Shown one piece after another: positions 10,918 to 22,500 of a stretch of DNA of 64,000 nucleotides. The stretch is from positions 31,989,224 through 32,053,223 of the forward strand of contig OX422221.1 of assembly GCA_949130495.1 (NCBI GenBank), written 5' to 3'. Made by a program: the position numbers and the translations under genes. The stretch is from Sambucus nigra. Taxonomy: Eukaryota; Streptophyta; Magnoliopsida; Dipsacales; Adoxaceae. Below the pieces are notes generated by a model. It saw nothing but the letters and a program-made list of their open reading frames with translations. It did not search any database and was not told where the DNA came from. Numbering within the stretch: the stretch's first letter is position 1; each line of letters opens with the position of its first letter.

Positions 10918-10929
10918 TGGTATCAGAGC
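10918..10929 (+). promoter_or_regulatory. Primer-binding site of LARD A
   Basis: TGGTATCAGAGC lies two bases after the 5' LTR and is complementary to the 3' end of plant initiator methionine tRNA. It is the usual primer site of many plant LTR elements. Confidence 0.9.
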
Positions 10930-12108
10930 ATCATGTTCTAGTGTCCTTAGGAATCTGTGCGGACGTACTACGCTTTCAGCGTTGCTCTCGATTTGTATAG
11001 AGCCCCAGGATTAGGATTGTTGATATCTCTTGTGAGATTTCGATCTCCTGCCATATTAGAAGATTATAGAAATCTTTTACGCGCTCGTTGAGAATCGTGT
11101 GCGGAGCTCGGAGGGCAGCAGGAGTTGGAGCTTAGCTGGGGGAGCTGGGAGAAGTTGGGCACGAGGACCTTAGTAGATGCCACTCTCCTTGTGGAAAATG
11201 CTAAGGATTGCTGCGACGACTATTAAAGTATAGTAGTTATGAGCAACCAAGTACTACTGTGATAGAAAGTGGTACTCAAGTTGGATTACCCCGTGGAGAT
11301 AAGGATTTCAAAGGGATCTTACGGATAGTTTTAACCGTGAGACCCCATAATTCTGCAAGGAAGGATTGTTGGAACCAGTAGTGGGATTTCCTTTTAACGA
11401 AGGAGTTAAGAGGATTAGTAAGATGATTGTAAGGAGCAAGGCTATAGAGTCAGATGGTGTTGTGGAGTGCGGAACCACACGGATAGTCTTTTCCAATAGG
11501 AATAAAGGACAAGGTTAGGGTGCCCAGATGGGGCCTAGAGTCGAGAAATTTTGGTAAGAGGTGTGGCTAGATGAAGTTGTGGTGTTCGATAGCCTTAGAC
11601 TCGTGTGTGTAATATGAATTTTGTTTTGGTCTCGATAACATATCATGTATGTCTATGTATTTTTCCGCGATAGCGGGATTTTGTTTTCCTTCACTCGTCA
11701 TAGAGGCGGGTGTTTATATTTTATATATATTATATAAGATGTTGGTATTTTCGGAACGATAGCAGGCTAAGAATGGCAGGTCTATCGTGTCCATGGTTCC
11801 TCGAGGGAACATGTTATTGTTGCAGTGTCTCACCTAGATATAGGTTGAGTTCACCTTTATTATTATGGATTAATGGAACCTCGATGAGTAGTGGCTTCCT
11901 TATTTTAGTTAGTATGTGTGGCAACCTTATATATAAAATGTAAGGACCACAGTATCATTATTGAGCTGTAAGGTTTAGCTCAGTACCGAGTTGTGCAAGG
12001 ACTTAGAAATAGTGCGAGCGCTGGGTGGTGTGACACTTAGTTAAAAATTGGAGTTCAGACCATCTTTTTGTTGGATTAGGGGATAGGGATATCCCGGGTG
12101 CATGTCTG

Positions 12109-12215
12109 AAATAATGGGACTCCGTGACCAACGAAGTCAAGGGTTAATGTGTGGAGGGGTTCCTTGTTTGGATTTCGCTTTGCGAGACACTCCACACATG
12201 ACTCTTAATGGCGCC
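12109..12215 (+). repeat. Interior copy of the conserved motif with a perfect 9-bp stem
   Basis: In this copy TGTGTGGAG (12148-12156) and CTCCACACA (12190-12198) are exact reverse complements. They flank the conserved core, which holds its own TCGC-TTT-GCGA hairpin. Other copies have weaker flanking complementarity. Confidence 0.7.
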
Positions 12216-12602
12216 GGGCGTGGAGAGCTGTTATGGGACGCAAGGATGTGGGTTAGTCTTATAGTGTTGATGAACCACTATAGATTATGAGCCCTGTTAG
12301 GATGGTATGTTTATGGAGATATGGTGCTATGGAAAAGCACTAAAGTGGTCCTCTCGCCACGAATTGTTGGGTGGAGTAGGACTTAGAGAAATTGATTCGA
12401 GGATGACAGCCAAGCCTTAATAAGAAGGCAAATTTGGAGAAAATCTTTGTTCGGTGTGATGTTAGTAGTGTTCCTACAAAGAGTAGGCACTTTGGTTAAT
12501 TAGGTTTCCTTTCGTATGGGCGGAAGGATTAGATAGTAGGAATGTGTTCGTAGGTTAGCGAGGTAAGATTTAGGACGTCCCGCTGGTGTGCCTTAGGTCG
12601 TT

Positions 12603-12700
12603 ATATCTCGATGACCGACAACGCGAGGGAGTAGTGTAACGGGAGGGTTCCTTGTTTGGATTTCGCCTTGGCGAGACGTCCCACGCACGAAACCTAGCAA
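12603..12700 (+). repeat. Second interior copy of the conserved motif
   Basis: The core GGTTCCTTGTTTGGATTTCG (12646-12665) is followed by GAGACGTCCCACGCACGAAA. The hairpin core has changed to CGCCTTGGCG, which still pairs (CGCC/GGCG) although its bases differ from the other copies. Confidence 0.7.
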
Positions 12701-13230
12701 TTGTTGGGATTCGAGAGAGGCCTTGGGCGCTAGGGATATACTTAGGATGTTATTAGTTTCGCGTAGGTAGGACATCTCATCGACCTTAGTATTATTAGGA
12801 TGTAGGCTAGGTAAAGCTAGTGGCGTCGAGGTTAGGCGAATGATTTTCGAGGGTCGGGAGGACCCATAGATGAGTATTACACCGAGGAAAGGAGACCCTT
12901 ATTGGGAGAGAGTGTTACATGTCAGACATTCTCTACAGGCGTGCAGATGTGCACAAGTTAGAAAGGTGTATGGGCACCTTGGTAAGGTTGTTTATATACC
13001 GCCTGAAATAGAATGGGCATAGTATATAAGATTGAAATTCATGCCGATAGGCATTATAGATGATGGGTACAATGTGACGTATTAGAGTCACTTTATGATT
13101 GCGGTAGCCGCATAGTGTATGGTTGGGAACCGTTGGGTTAGTATCGTTCCCCTTGAGGTATTAGGATTTAGAGTGATCCTAAGATTTGTGGTGTAGGTCG
13201 TATCTGAATTTCGAGGACGAAATTCTGTTG

Positions 13231-13240
13231 TAAGGGGGGT
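13231..13240 (+). promoter_or_regulatory. Polypurine tract of LARD A
   Basis: TAAGGGGGGT ends one base before the 3' LTR start (13242). It is the normal site of plus-strand priming. Confidence 0.85.
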
Positions 13241-14471
13241 ATGTAACAACCCGCCCTTTTTGGAGACCATTAAATTTCATAATTGGATATAAATTGGAAT
13301 TTGGAGAATTTCTCGAAATAGTGATTTTTGGGATTTTCGAGGATTTAATGATTTTCTAAGGGTGTTATAAATTATTTTGGGACTATATAGGTCGAAGTAA
13401 TTTAATTATATGTCGCCGTGGAGTATAGCGACACGAGGTAAGATTTTTAATGGGAAAACCCGCATTTATTTATTTTGGGTTGGAATAGTGATTGCGGTCA
13501 AGTACCTCGGATGGGAATTTCGACTGCGCCATAATTCTCGGAATGTCCGAGATAGTCGGAAAAGAGTGTCCGATTGTCGAAAATGAGTTTCAGGTAATTT
13601 TTGAGGTAAAAGGAACTCGTAATTGGGTAAACGAGTCGTTTTTGGGTTTTAAGGGTTTAAAACCCTTTTCTCTTATATAAAGAGGGAGAGAGGGAAAGAA
13701 AAGAGGAAGAAAGAAAGGAAAGAGAGAGAGGAAGGAGAAAGAGGAGGAGAAATGGGAGATCTCGGCCAACTCCGCCGGATTCGACTCGAGGTCGTCGGAT
13801 TTTATGCACGAGGCAAGTGTTTACTTGCTTTATTTATCTTTTTGCATAAATATCTCATACCGTAGTTTGGTATAAACAAACCCTAATGTTTTTGGGGTGG
13901 GTTATCGTGGATAAAACGGGTTTTTGGGAGTTAAAACAATTAAACCCCACTAATAATTCAATTTTGTGGAACTTAGGTTTTAATCCAAATTAATTGGTGA
14001 TTCCGGGTTCTAGGATGTTTAGAACCCGTGTTATAAGTGTATTTGTAGTTGGTTGAGGTTGTAGGACGTTGGGTGATGCGGCAAAAGCTTGGGAGAAGCT
14101 TTAATGGCGGAAATCGTCTCGGAGGTGACGATGAATAGTAACCCGTCACCTTAGGGGCATTTTTGGCCAGGAAAAGAATTGATTTAGCTTTCGGCCAAAA
14201 CACGAAAGTTGTAGATCTTTTCCATACGGTCGTGTGGGCGCCAACCGCGTATTTTTCTGATTTTTCTACGATTTGATATGATTTTTACAAGATGACAGCT
14301 CCGGGTTGACATCGTCAACTCGGAAATCAAATCGGGAATTGGAAAAATTACGGCTAGAATTAATGTCGTAGATGTTCGGGATAATTTTTGAGGTAGTTTA
14401 GAAACCCCGAAAATGAATTTGCGCTGTTGGTTAAAGAAATTGAGGGATTTTAATTTGGGAGACCTGGCGTG

Positions 14472-14590
14472 ACCGGTTGACCGCGCCCCTATGGCCGGTC
14501 GACCGCGTCAAGGAGAAAGGGCCTACTGCTTTGTTTCGTAGGCTTATTTACAACCCGCGGTCGACCGGGGGTCTAGGACCGGTCGATCGG
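14472..14590. repeat. GGTCGACC-type palindrome cluster in LARD A 3' LTR
   Basis: Same four words as at 8496-8614. The first reads CCGGTTGACCG, one transition away from its 5' LTR counterpart. The other three are unchanged. Confidence 0.85.
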
Positions 14591-15831
14591 TGCCCTATTT
14601 TCAACCTAAGATTTTGGAGATTAGGATTATTTCACCTTTTTGAGTTTATGTTTAAGGGCATTCTAAGTTAAAGTATATTAGAGGGTTATGTCCTAAAGGA
14701 CTTGAGGAATTGGGAATAAATATGTATATATTCACTTAGAGTGAATTATTATATTTAGAGATATCCAATAAACCTTTAAGAGTTGATTAAGGTAATTATT
14801 AGTCATCAAAGTAAGAAATACTTTGGATTTAGAATCATGCTAATCCGAATGCATGATTATGATTCCCGGAGGGAATCTTTGGAATTATAGTCATCGTTAG
14901 ATGATATAAGCCATTATGGCCGGTTATATATGCTAAGAGGAATATATAGGCTATACATATATACTGTGTGATTTAGGTATACATATATATATGTTATAAT
15001 GGAAAGGATTTTGAAAATATAAAAAAGGAATATTTTCAAAATGGAATGAGAAATGTTTTTCATAATTAATAAAATATGGATTAGACACCTCTCTAAATCG
15101 CTATCATATGGGAAGTTGCGTTCGTATGGTGAAGCCACCTGGCTAATGATGCAGGGTGGATATAGTCCTATAGGCCATGTGAGCGTTTGTTGTTATATTT
15201 TTCTGCGCTGGTTAGGAGATTCCGGGTGTGGTCTTGACTATCCCGCAGGCACATGGTCGCTTCCCGACGTCTTTCGATATAGGATCCCAGGTTGTCTTGG
15301 AGGCCCTGGAAGATGATAGCCATTTAGGGGCACGCACAGTGGAGAAATCCGGACGGGCGGTCTTAGAACGCGTTTTTATTGAAGCAGTTCAAAATAATGG
15401 ATTTGCTTTAATTACATTTCCTGGATATAGGAAGGGAAATGGATTATAAATAAATTTGCTTCGGTAACACTTCCCGGATGGAAGAAGGGATGTTGAAGCA
15501 TATGTTATGATCAAAGCATTTTTATGATAATGAAAATGTCTTTGAATACATTTCCTGAGTATAAAAAGGGAAATGTGATAATTGATAAAGGAAAAAGCTT
15601 TTTATGTTAATAAAATTGGCTTTCAAAAAGTATATGTTTTGTTAGAGCAATTCATGATAATGAATTGACTTTTATAAATACATTTCCTGGATATGAGAAG
15701 GGAAATGGAAGTTTTTGAAATGAAAAGGTTATGTATTTATAAATACTTTATGTATAAAGTAATCCTCAGTCCGAGAGATAGATCCGGATGTATATTGTAG
15801 TATGAATATGTATATATAAATAGATGAATCG

Positions 15832-16156
15832 AGTACTGAGGGTCTAATGGATCCCGACGATCGACCTTGCCGCGTAGTAGTGTATCGGGGGGGTTCCTTG
15901 TTTGGATTTCGCTTTGCGAGACACCCCACGCACGAATATGGCAGTGTGTTGAGACTTGGGAGAAGTTTAATCCTTAGTGCTCTTATATTATTAATTCTTA
16001 TGGTATATATATTATTATATATCTTTCTGTACTGAGGGTCTAGCAGATCTCTACGATCGACCGTGCCGCGTAGTAGTGTATCGGGGGGGTTCCTTGTTTG
16101 GATTTCGCTTTGCGAGACACCCCACGCACGAACATGGCATAGCGCTGAGACTGGGG
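15832..16156 (+). repeat. Two copies of the conserved ~60-nt motif in LARD A 3' LTR
   Basis: These are the 3' LTR counterparts of 9856-10180. Both have the TCGC-TTT-GCGA core, whereas the second 5' LTR copy has TTGC-TTT-GTGA. Confidence 0.8.
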
Positions 16157-16883
16157 TGAAGCTTAGCCCTTAGTACATTACCTGGACTATCTAGGGTAGA
16201 TAGTGGTTGGGTGATAGACTAGTTTAGCAGGGTAGCTTGACTAGAATGTTCTAGATAGATGCGCTAGGAGTGCACTATTAGCGGAGAGGTGAGGGGTATC
16301 TCATGGGAGTGCGATACCAACCTTAAATATGAGATAAAACCTTTTTCAAAATAATAAGGCATTTATGCACTTGCAAAATATTTTCAAAATTCGGGGCTCT
16401 GACCCGTTTATATACTTTTCCTTTCTTGCTATATTATATATATATATAGGTGTCCAGACACAGGGACGCCTGGATGACAATTCCTTCGAGTCTGTCGTCA
16501 GCTGCAGCAGCTGTGGATGCGTGCAGGTTTTTGATAGCCGATTCCATCGTTGTACTCTAGATAGGAGGTATTGTATAAATATTCGGGACAATGGTCCAAT
16601 TTCATTTAGTTATTCTTTCAGTACAGCATTCGATATGGTTGTATATTTGAACCGAGTGTTCGGTTATTTTAATTTATTTCAGTTTCATTTACGCATTAAC
16701 TTGTGGATGGTTCATTTTAATCGTAAAAAGAGTAGTTAAGTAAAAGTTTTTAACAACCACCTAATAGGATATTAGTAATTAAATGGATTTTCGACAGTGA
16801 TGCTAAGGATGATCCATATGTGACTCCTGTTTTAATTTAATATTGGAGTGATCGCCCGGTATCTTATTAGGCGGGTTGTTACA

Positions 16884-16888
16884 TATAT
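16884..16888 (+). repeat. Right target-site duplication of LARD A (TATAT)
   Basis: Direct copy of 7261-7265. After it, the Tat copy 1 RNase H reading frame continues (YMLSFTIHI). Confidence 0.9.
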
Positions 16889-17136
16889 GTTGTCTTTTAC
16901 GATTCATATTATAACTAGATGTGAACGCATTAAATATTTGCTTTCCAGAACTATACTGATTGCAAGGCAACTAGGTGGTTCCTTATCCTCTCTGAATATG
17001 ACTTGAAGTGTGTAGTCCCTCGCACAATTAAAAGCCAGGCGTACGCCGATCTATTGGTTATCTTCCCTTCGGAACCTTCGAGCCACCCAAGGAAGACATT
17101 CAAGGAGATGATTTGTAGGCCAATCATCTAAACGCA
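16884..17136 (+). pseudogene. pol: RNase H (3' part) of Tat copy 1
   Basis: Continues the RNase H tail cut at 7265, with IKYLLSRTILIARQLGG (about 16940-16990), the segment that normally closes the RT/RNase H unit. A frameshift follows near 17000, because the next expected segment (EYDLKCVVPRTIKSQAYADLL) is read in another frame up to about 17070. Stops are present in both frames. Confidence 0.75.
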
Positions 17137-17703
17137 ATGGACGAAGAATGGACAATGCAGTTCAATGGGTCATCGGCAAAAAAGAAGAGAAGAGCAGGGG
17201 TCATTCTTTCGAAAGGAATGGAGGAGATTTACCTTTCCTACAAGTTAGATTTCCCTTACTCTAACAACGAGGCAGAATATGAAGCATTAGTATTGGGATT
17301 ACTAGAGCCTCTTCAAAGAGGGATCCGTTCACTCTGCATCAAGGGGGATTCAAACTTAGTGGTTCAACAAGTTAACAGAGAATACGCATTGATACACATG
17401 AGCCTGGCACCATACAGAACGATCATTCAGAGGATCCTTGGCCAGTTCCATTAGACCAAGATCAAGAGGCAACCTAAAATGATAAACCGCCACCCAGACG
17501 CCTATGCCACCATTTCCCAAAAGATGATCTTGAGGAGCGATACAACAACTATCATGATTCAACAAACAATAGCTTCTTCGATGGTACAGTCAATTTTACC
17601 AATGGAGGAGGACGCGGATTGGAGGGGAGAGATTAAGAGTAAAATGGATACTGGTGAAGGAATGATGGGGCTCAAAGAATTAGCCCAATACTTTACAAAA
17701 TAG
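17137..17703 (+). pseudogene. Archaeal-type RNase H of Tat copy 1
   Basis: This second RNase H domain is characteristic of Tat elements. The start WTMQFNGSS aligns with the first catalytic strand, but the expected Asp before Gly-Ser-Ser is Asn here, which should kill catalysis. NNEAEYEAL (about 17263-17289) keeps the catalytic Glu, and IKGDSNLVVQQVNREY (about 17338-17385) keeps a catalytic Asp. A stop at 17452 ends the first ORF. The frame resumes at once to 17703 and includes ADWRGEIKSKM, the start of the linker to the integrase. It is non-functional by both the residue change and the stops. Confidence 0.8.
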
Positions 17704-17784
17704 GGAAACCTTTAATTCAGAAATGCAGGAGGATAGCTGTCGAGATTTATCGGTCCAAAAGATGCATTGTAATGATTAAAGAAA

Positions 17785-19184
17785 ATGCACGAAATGCACT
17801 ACAAAATGACTGAGATTCCTCTTTATAGAAGAATTGAAAGGGAGGGATATTTCTGGCCTAATATGAAGAAGGATGCGGTCGAGTTACAACAAAAGTGTGA
17901 TATATGCCAATTATTTTTTGAGGTAGAAGAATGTCATTTCGTGGAGACTCAACTTGACTGGAGACAACCCTATATTGACTTCATTAAAAATGGAGTTATC
18001 CCAACGGGGAAGATTGATGCGATGGCACAACGGCGAAGGGCCCTGAGATTTTATGTTCATGAAGGGTAGCTTTATCGAAGGGGATAATTCAATAGGCCAC
18101 TGCGTTGCATCATGAAGGAAGAAGTGGTTGAGGTTCTCAAACAAGCGTATGATCCATCTCATATAGGGGGCCAAGTTGTATGTCCAATTGATGACTTTGG
18201 GGTACTATTGGCCAATGATGGATAAAGATTCTGCTGGATTCGTTCGAAGGTGCAAGGCTTTCCAACTTCATGGAAATATAATCCATGCCCCGTCAGTGGA
18301 CTTATAATCCCTAGAACGCCTTATCCTTTTCACACTTGGGCGTTTGACCTAGTAGGGGCAATACACCCTTCTTCGAGGGGGAAGATATGGATCATGGTAG
18401 CAACGAAGTGTTTCACAAAGTGGGCCGAAGAGATACCATTAAGAAGGGTAATAAGTTAATAACAGGAGTAGTGACCAACTTCATCAGAGAATAAAATATT
18501 TTCTATTTTAGGATCCCAAAGGTTATCTTTTCGGATAACGGAACCCTTTTCATCAATTCAGAGGTAACGATGCTCACAGATAAATAATCCATTATCCACC
18601 ACACTTCGACGGTGACATACCCAAAGGAGAACGGTCAAGCCGAAGAGACTAATAAGACTTTGGTCAATATCTTGGCTAAAATAATGGAGGATTTCCCAGG
18701 ATCGTGGGATGAAAAGATACCAGCCGTTTTATGGGCCTATCGGACGACTAAGAGGAAGCCTACAGGGTATACGACATTCCCTCTTATTTATGGGGCTAAG
18801 GCAATTCTCCCGGTAGAATTAGATGTTCCCTCGGGTCGATATGCCTTGCGAAGGAGCATGCTCCCTCAGAATAGACACGTGCAGTTTGAAGCGTTGGTCG
18901 AACACAGGGATAATGCAATGCAAATCTTTCAAATGTATACGAGGCATCTCTCCAGGGCATATGATAGCTTGGTGAGACCAAGGAAATTCGTGGACAAAGA
19001 TCTCGTATTAAAGGCAGCAGCTAAACATATTAGGGGGCTTCCTCTACCTAAGTTTGTAGCGAATTGGGAGGGACCTTTCATCGTAAAGGAGGCTCATGAC
19101 TCAGGTTATTGCTTAATTTATAAGATAGAAGAAGACAGGCCATTTAAGATTAACAACAAATGGTTGAAGGTGTATCACATGTAA
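17785..19184 (+). pseudogene. Integrase of Tat copy 1
   Basis: This would insert the cDNA. An H2C2-type zinc-binding piece comes first (YFWPNMKKDA ... KCDICQ, about 17848-17920). After a second DWR-type linker (about 17958) come LYRRG and LKQAYDPSHIGG, the start of a second, degenerate zinc module. The core follows: first catalytic Asp in WAFDLVGAI (about 18340), second in VIFSDNGTLF (about 18522-18552), and Glu in NGQAEETNKTL (about 18630-18662). The DDE triad is therefore present in sequence. Breaks are stops at 18068 and 18088, plus a frameshift near 18462. The C-terminal part runs to NKWLKVYHM and a stop at 19182. Confidence 0.85.
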
Positions 19185-19595
19185 GCAATTACGTTTGGGG
19201 CCACCGATGTATTTAACTGTTATGAATATACGAGTTCATTTTTTCTTTTGTGCACGTTCTCTTTATTTTAATTCAAGTAGAGATGAAAGAACCACATAAC
19301 ATATTTCACAATCTATGTAAAGAGTTGTAACACAAAGAAATGGTAAGGGAATAAGTCCCTTCTTTCCATTCATATACTTTGGGGCATTACAAATTTGGGA
19401 GTTATTGCCCAAGAATTACATGAGAAAAAGGAAAAATACATATACAAAAAACTCATTGATCCACGAGGAACCACAAGTCTGGGAAGGAGAAAAAATCTCT
19501 TGGAGGGTCAGAAGAAGCTTCTAAGCAAGACCTTTGGGCATTAACAAAAACTTCCAACCTAGTTTGTGCTTGTATACGTACGATAAGAGGTTTTA
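19185..19595. other. Spacer between integrase and the antisense gene
   Basis: About 410 bp, AT-rich and non-coding. It separates the 3' ends of two convergent coding regions (integrase on +, split gene on -). I see no clear terminator or repeat. Confidence 0.6.
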
Positions 19596-22500
19596 TCATT
19601 TTAGATTTGCCAAATGCAGAGCTTCTTCGAGGTCACCAACCTCCTTGTCAACGGCTCCGAGGAGAGGTACTAGCTCAGCCAGTTTGGCTTCCTCGGCCCT
19701 CTGATCCTCCTGATGTTTTTGTAAGAGCTCCCGTTACCTATCCAACCGATATCTCTTCAAAGTCTTCAAGTGTGCAATGAGCCTATCAAAATGGAACCCG
19801 TCATGACTCAACTCCCTCAGATAGACCAAGAACTGGTTGAGGAGGGACCTGGTCACATTCGCAGTTGGAGTGTTGATAATATCAGCAATAACGGTGGCCA
19901 TGCCTTGGAGCCTATGGCTCATAAGTGGGATGTTTGAACGCAGGCAGTCCACCATGAAGGTCTCAGGATAATAGCTCGCAAGTTGTTCGATGACCAAACG
20001 ATGGTTGGCAGGGATTTAAGGAGAACGTTGGAGTACTATCAGGTAGAAGGAAAGAGGAGCCAAGTCACGTAGAGGAAGCTCGCACCCAGATTCGCTATCC
20101 ACGGCAGCACCTGTCGTGGAACCTTAATCATTATGACTCGATTATTTGGATGAGACAGGTTAACGATGTGTTGAGGCAATAGGAAAAGGAACTGGTGGAG
20201 AATCCTCCCGAGTAACCTGAAAATAGATAGTCGAAATACTGAGTTTGTGGAAAAATATTAACAAGTGTTTGCGTTGTTAAGTCACCGTTATAGGTGGAGT
20301 TTATTAAAAATCTTAACAAGTGTTTTCGTTGTTAAGTCACCGTTATAGGTGGAGTTTGTTAAAAATCTTAACAAGTGTTTTCGTTGTTAAGTCACCATTA
20401 TAGGTGGAGTTTGTGGAAAATTCTTAACAAGTGTTTTCGTTGTTAAGTCAGTTCTATAGGTGGAGTTTGTGAAAAAATATTAACAAGTGTTTGCACTGTT
20501 AAGTCACCGTTATAGGTGGAGTTTATTAAAAAATTTATCAAGTGTTTGCGTTGTTAAGTCACCGTTATAGGTGGAGTTTATTAAAAATCTTAACAAGTGA
20601 TTTCGTTGTTAAGTCGCCGTTAGAGGTGGAGTTTGTGGAAAATTCTTAACAAGTGTTTTCGTTGCTAAGTCACCAATAGGTGGAGTTTATGAAAAAAAAC
20701 TTAACAAATGTTTTCATCTTTTAAGTTAACCATAAATATGGATTTTGAGAAGTTGAGAAATACAGAGAAATTAGAGAAGCATCTCAACAGCAGCAGCAAT
20801 GAGAGGGGTAATCACCACGAGGGACTTAACGCCAGAAATCGTGGGAGGCAGTGTCATTACCTCGACAGCCTTAATGGAGCCCTTGGGTGTATAAGCCTCG
20901 AAGGAGGGAACACCTCCCTCGCCAGCATAAGTCACTATGGCCAACACGGGTGCATCATCAGAAGGAGATGGTGGACCTTCGAGAGATGCCCCAACTAGAG
21001 CAGCAACTCAAACTTGGGCCTGCGAGGTGATAAGGACGCTCAACGCGAAAGGAGGAGAAAGGCTTGGAGAGAGATACAAATGTAAAAACAAATGTTAGAC
21101 AAAAGGAGTAATCGCAAGGGGATCAGATACAGAAATGCACTTAGTTTACCCCCATTATGGCACTAAAGAGAGGGACTGCACTAACGGGTCTTGACACTAC
21201 TGGAGGAAGGAGAATATTAGTTATCAACGACGCCACTTCCACCTAAAATAACCCAACATGTTACAATTAAGAAATAAAACGATGGGATAAATAAAAGTTG
21301 CAAAGCTCGAAAGGACATTTACCCGCGGGACACTCTCTTCAACCACAGCTAGGGGAAGAGAGACCTCCCGCTCTGAGGGTAACTCAGAGAAAACTGGAAC
21401 TGTTGCCTCGGGATATCAAGACATCTCGGTGACTCCCATGTAGGCATCCATGGACCGATGGGAGAAGGAACGGTGTGAATATGTGAGGCTTATTAAAGGA
21501 GAATTGGAAAGGGAGGCAGTGGTTGGAGGAGTACCACAACGTCCCCCCACGAAATGACTCACTGGGGGACTGGGGGGCTGGGAGGATTGACCATCACTTC
21601 AACTCCCTATACCAAAGATATTAGGAAATAAGTAAGGATGATTTGTCAAGAAAAGAAGAACGGGAAAATAAAGAATTCACATATACCTCAGATCCGGAGG
21701 GAGAATGAGAGGATATAACCACTAGTGAGGACGACGAAGAAGAAGGGGCAGAAGGATATGGTGATGAAGATAGCTCAGATAATTGTTTCTTCTGGGGCTT
21801 GGTACCCTAGCGTCTTCCTTCTTGAGCCCGTGGAACCACCACTTTCAGGCACCTTCGGTCTTCTTCTTCTTCTCTTTGCTGGGGGCTCACTAGGATCCAC
21901 CACTATTTTGGGGAATGCATTCAGAGGAGGAACGACCACTGTATGCCATTGGAATTCAACATTTATTCGGGCAACTTTGGCATCTTCCCGCCTCCTCAGT
22001 TCTTCATCTAGTTCCGAAGACATTGGAAGGGGAACGGAGGTAATTAGGAATGCTTCTAATGGCACCTGCGTTTGACCTTAGGCCTTAGGTTTTTGAGAGT
22101 TTGACTTCTTAGCCTTCTTAGCAGGTGGATAAGAAGGCCCTTCTCCCATGGAAGCTTCATCCATGGGGATAAATGGTTTAGGGATCGCAGTGGCTTTTTC
22201 TTTGGGCGTAGCAACAAGGACCAAGGGGCAGTACGGAGGAAGTTTCGTGGGAGGTAGTTTGGGGGTCTGTCTTAGAGGGAACTTAACCCTGAGAATGAAA
22301 TTGCCCTTCAGTCCTAACTCCAGGGTAGAAAAAGAAAGAACTAGGGGGTACACGGGATCACCCTTGATGAATTAAGAAATCTTGGACAGTTGCCTCGGCC
22401 AATACTTTGTGGAAAATAGAGGGGTCACGTCCCCTTGTCTAGTGATGCTGGGGATGGTGACTTGCCCAGCCAATGTCGAACTCACTCCTCAAGCAGTCGT

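Larger units (their letters stand above)
10916..13241 (+). mobile_element. Non-coding interior of LARD A
   Basis: This is 2.3 kb between the LTRs. It begins with GATGGTATCAGAGCATCATG, whose TGGTATCAGAGC (10918-10929) is the initiator-Met-tRNA-type primer site. The first 160 bp align well with the leader of LARD B. Two copies of the conserved motif lie at 12109-12215 and 12603-12700. It ends in a polypurine tract TAAGGGGGGT (13231-13240). I see no gag, protease, RT or integrase residues in any frame. Confidence 0.85.
7266..16883 (+). mobile_element. LARD A: non-autonomous LTR retrotransposon nested in Tat copy 1
   Basis: This is a complete 9.6 kb insertion with two nearly identical LTRs (3650 and 3642 bp), terminal TG...CA, a TATAT target duplication, a primer site at 10918 and a polypurine tract before the 3' LTR. 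The 2.3 kb interior has no gag or pol. Very long LTRs with a short non-coding interior match the class called LARD (large retrotransposon derivative). Movement would need proteins supplied by another element. The words just before the polypurine tract (TTCGAGGACGAAATTC) resemble, from memory, the end of pol in Tekay/Del chromoviruses, a possible helper. The few differences between LTRs suggest a recent insertion. Confidence 0.9.
13242..16883 (+). mobile_element. 3' LTR of LARD A
   Basis: It is 3642 bp and collinear with the 5' LTR, with scattered substitutions, a shorter TA run near 16434 and a small indel near 13730. It carries the palindrome cluster (14472-14590), hairpin series (15381-15711), two conserved motif copies (15832-16156) and the CGGG/CCCG hairpin (16392). 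It ends GGCGGGTTGTTACA, followed by the TATAT duplication. Confidence 0.95.

Noticed and set aside
10916..10935. Possible tRNA-like sequence (GGTATCAGAGCA)
   Set aside because: It is the primer-binding site, complementary to the tRNA 3' end. No tRNA cloverleaf surrounds it; the same holds for 51842-51853.
21725..22075. 116-codon + strand ORF with Ser/Leu-rich sequence
   Set aside because: It is the shadow of exon 1 of the antisense gene; the minus strand reading fits better and continues across introns.
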